DNA of 64,000 bases from Epiperipatus broadwayi. Taxonomy: Eukaryota; Onychophora; Udeonychophora; Euonychophora; Peripatidae. The position numbers and the translations under genes were made by a program. Below the pieces are notes generated by a model, which saw only the letters and a list, made by a program, of their open reading frames with translations, ran no database searches and was not told the DNA's origin. Where the stretch lies: assembly GCA_028023455.1 (NCBI GenBank), contig JAQFVV010006215.1, positions 9,819,950-9,883,949 on the forward strand, given 5' to 3'. Below, piece by piece: positions 62,401 through 64,000 of this stretch (positions are counted from its first letter, which is position 1; each line of letters begins with the position of its first letter).

Positions 62401-62700
62401 AGATATTATAAAATAGAAATAAACCAGCAGACTTCATAATAGTATGAGACCATGGATGAGACAAAGGAAACAGGCGTGGTGAAAATGGATGTTGAGAGTA
62501 ACAACCACAAAGGTAAGTGTAGGAAAAGCTTGATTCATCTGGATTCCCTAAGTCCACATCTAGAGTGATGAAAATCTCCCATCAAATGATAGGGTTGGGA
62601 GATTTCAGTTTCAAATACATTGAAGACCTGTTCAGACAGAATCAGGAAGAGACTAGCTAGAGAGATAAAAAAAAAGAAGCTAGGAGAAAGGAAAAGGAAG
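59406..62700. other. compositionally distinct non-coding block upstream of gag-like ORF
   Basis: Less A+T-rich than the introns, with no credible ORF for about 3 kb and a (TA)n tract at 61118-61139. It precedes a gag-like region in the same direction and could be its LTR/leader or a separate old insertion; no repeated ends are visible within the window. Confidence 0.3.
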
Positions 62701-62737
62701 TTAAGAGAAAGAATATTGAGAGTTTAGGAAATTAGTA

Positions 62738-63166
62738 ATGCAAGAATTAGAAGAAGTCAGAGAGGAGTATAGAACCACCGAACATGGAACCAAAGAAGGA
62801 TATATAAAGAATATAATGAAAATGAATAAACAGATAGCAAGGGCAAGCAGAAAAATAGAGCAAGTTAGCATAAGAGTTGAAGGGTTAGTTAAAAATATGG
62901 ATACTCTAACAATAATGCACCAAAAGAAAGCCATTCACACCAAGGCTGAAGCAGAACAGCCAGAAGGGAAAATAGCCTTAAACTCGGATGAATTATTAAA
63001 GAAAGAAGAGAACAGAATGAAGAATATAGAACATGAGGGCCAGATAGAATCAGAAAGGAAATCCCTAACCCAGAAGATATATTGTGATGGCACCACCAAC
63101 GCAAGAAATAATGGTGGTGCAAGCCAGAATAGCACTACAGACCATGACCTGTCAGAACCCACATAA
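62738..63166 (+). CDS. gag-like ORF, 142 codons, N-terminal coiled-coil type
   Basis: An open frame rich in E, K, R, Q and N (for example KQIARASRKIEQVSIRVEGL), predicting a long alpha-helical or coiled-coil stretch over roughly residues 1-100 and a polar, S/T/N-rich tail. Composition differs from the random ORFs in the window. The capsid-like remnant downstream at 63240-63800 suggests this is the N-terminal part of a retroelement gag. Upstream in-frame coding-like sequence (62640-62740, KR-rich) suggests the true start is earlier or broken. No specific family motif. Confidence 0.5.
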   Translation: MQELEEVREEYRTTEHGTKEGYIKNIMKMNKQIARASRKIEQVSIRVEGLVKNMDTLTIMHQKKAIHTKAEAEQPEGKIALNSDELLKKEENRMKNIEHEGQIESERKSLTQKIYCDGTTNARNNGGASQNSTTDHDLSEPT

Positions 63167-63239
63167 ATAATAACAGAGTATGGAATTTGGGAAATAGCGC
63201 CAGTGAAAAAAAAATAGTATCAGATATAGGGATTTAAAC

Positions 63240-63930
63240 CCATATGGCTAAGGTTATTGGCATAAAGATATTTGGAGGAGAAGTCAGAGAAAGCCCACAA
63301 GCTCATTTGGTGATCCTGAAAGATTTTTTTTTTACTTTTATAAAATGGGACCACATGAGCAAACCACAATTGCTAGCCACTACCTATAGGGGTATGCAAA
63401 AGATTTGTGGGGAATGCTGAGAGAAAAACCATACTTTTGAAACCTGTAGTACTACATTATTAAAATATTATTGGAGTGATGAATACCAAGTGAACACCAT
63501 CTGCCAGGAAAAATATGGATCATTCATCAAGGAAATGCACACACAATTTTCCTATGTCAGGTGACCCGGTTCAGGTCCCTTAGGAAATTTTCGGATGCCC
63601 ATATCATCAGTACCATACAGCGTAACATGCTGCTCCCAATCCAGCAGTTGATGGCTGGGAACAGATTAAAAGATGTAGAAGAGATGGCTGAGTTCCTGAT
63701 GACTTTAGATTTTAGCCTATGAGCAAAGGAACCACCAGATGACATGAAGATTGAAAACCCAAGGTTGCAGTCATTAACTGTTAGAAACTGATACCATCCA
63801 CCTGACCCAGGAATATATGCCATATGGATATAGTCAGTCAATAAAAAAATACAAAGAAAAAGAACCTGAACTCAGAAGATCCAATACACGTAGTACTTCC
63901 CTGGCAAACTTACCTGAAGTAAAACCGTTA
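63240..63930 (+). pseudogene. decayed capsid (gag) region of a retroelement
   Basis: Shifting plus-strand frames give KVIGIKIFGGEVRESPQAHL near 63250, KPQLLATTYRGMQKICGE near 63360, then TLLKYYWSDEYQ and QEKYGSFIKEMHTQFSYV up to 63560. After a frameshift come ISTIQRNMLLPIQQLMAGNR and DVEEMAEFLMTLDF near 63600-63715. The order (FGG..SP entry, helix with W/Y, E..YW motif, L..LP region) matches retrotransposon capsids. Stops and a frameshift near 63560 make it non-functional. The element would continue right of the window. Confidence 0.55.
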
Positions 63931-64000
63931 AAATAAAGAACTAGGAGGTACCAATAAACTTAGTTATGTAACTATTCATTAAATTGTAAAATATATATAA

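Noticed and set aside
63570-63625. Minus-strand CTGATGA followed by CCGAAAA, a second possible hammerhead
   Set aside because: The interval does not form a proper stem II and no stem I complement is found; it lies in the gag remnant.
1-64000. CRISPR array, bacterial operon or prophage
   Set aside because: No regularly spaced short repeats, ribosome binding sites or dense coding; gene structure and transposons are those of an animal genome.

Overview
The window is very A+T-rich animal (metazoan) nuclear DNA, roughly three quarters A+T by eye. It has long introns, many A/T homopolymers and (TA)n or (GT)n microsatellites, and mixed retroelements and DNA transposons. There are no bacterial-style genes or operons. 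The ankyrin gene, Ty3/gypsy elements, RTE-type LINEs, hAT-like elements and a hammerhead ribozyme fit an invertebrate, but the sequence does not fix the phylum.

Host gene: one minus-strand gene appears to span nearly the whole window. Six candidate exons (57295-57430, 46044-46168, 45848-45933, 30278-30449, 15245-15435, 540-611) have open frames, GT/AG borders and intron phases that chain without conflict. They encode about 260 residues: the end of an ankyrin-repeat block, an acidic linker and a conserved-looking but unrecognised C-terminal region. Introns reach about 15 kb, and almost everything else lies inside them.

Mobile DNA by region: 3651-4724 is a non-autonomous DNA transposon with 8-bp target duplications. 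A decayed LINE lies at about 12.98-13.48 kb. A dispersed repeat at 16.6 kb carries an intact-looking type I hammerhead ribozyme, with a decayed relative at 5.0 kb and a ribozyme-less relative at 42.7 kb. Ty3/gypsy copy G1 (minus, 20489-27110) has both LTRs; its 5' LTR is split by a foldback MITE and a 5'-truncated RTE LINE. Another decayed LINE is at 32.8-33.9 kb, followed by a 165-bp inverted repeat fused to a 332-bp tandem repeat. Ty3/gypsy copy G2 (plus, about 34.98-41.45 kb) is split inside integrase by a 3.55-kb hAT-type element with an exact 8-bp duplication. Ty3/gypsy copy G3 (minus, 47583-52197) has TG..CA-type ends and a 5-bp duplication, has lost RT/RNase H, carries three copies of an unrelated module, and has a second RTE copy in its 5' LTR. 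MITEs lie at 53.06 and 56.5 kb, and a decayed gag-like region is at the right edge.

All transposon reading frames are broken, apart from a 142-codon gag-like ORF at 62738-63166. The most notable items are the ribozyme repeat, the long inverted repeats, the ~205-bp duplication flanking G1, and the unidentified C-terminal part of the ankyrin gene. No similarity search was run; family names rest on motifs read by eye.
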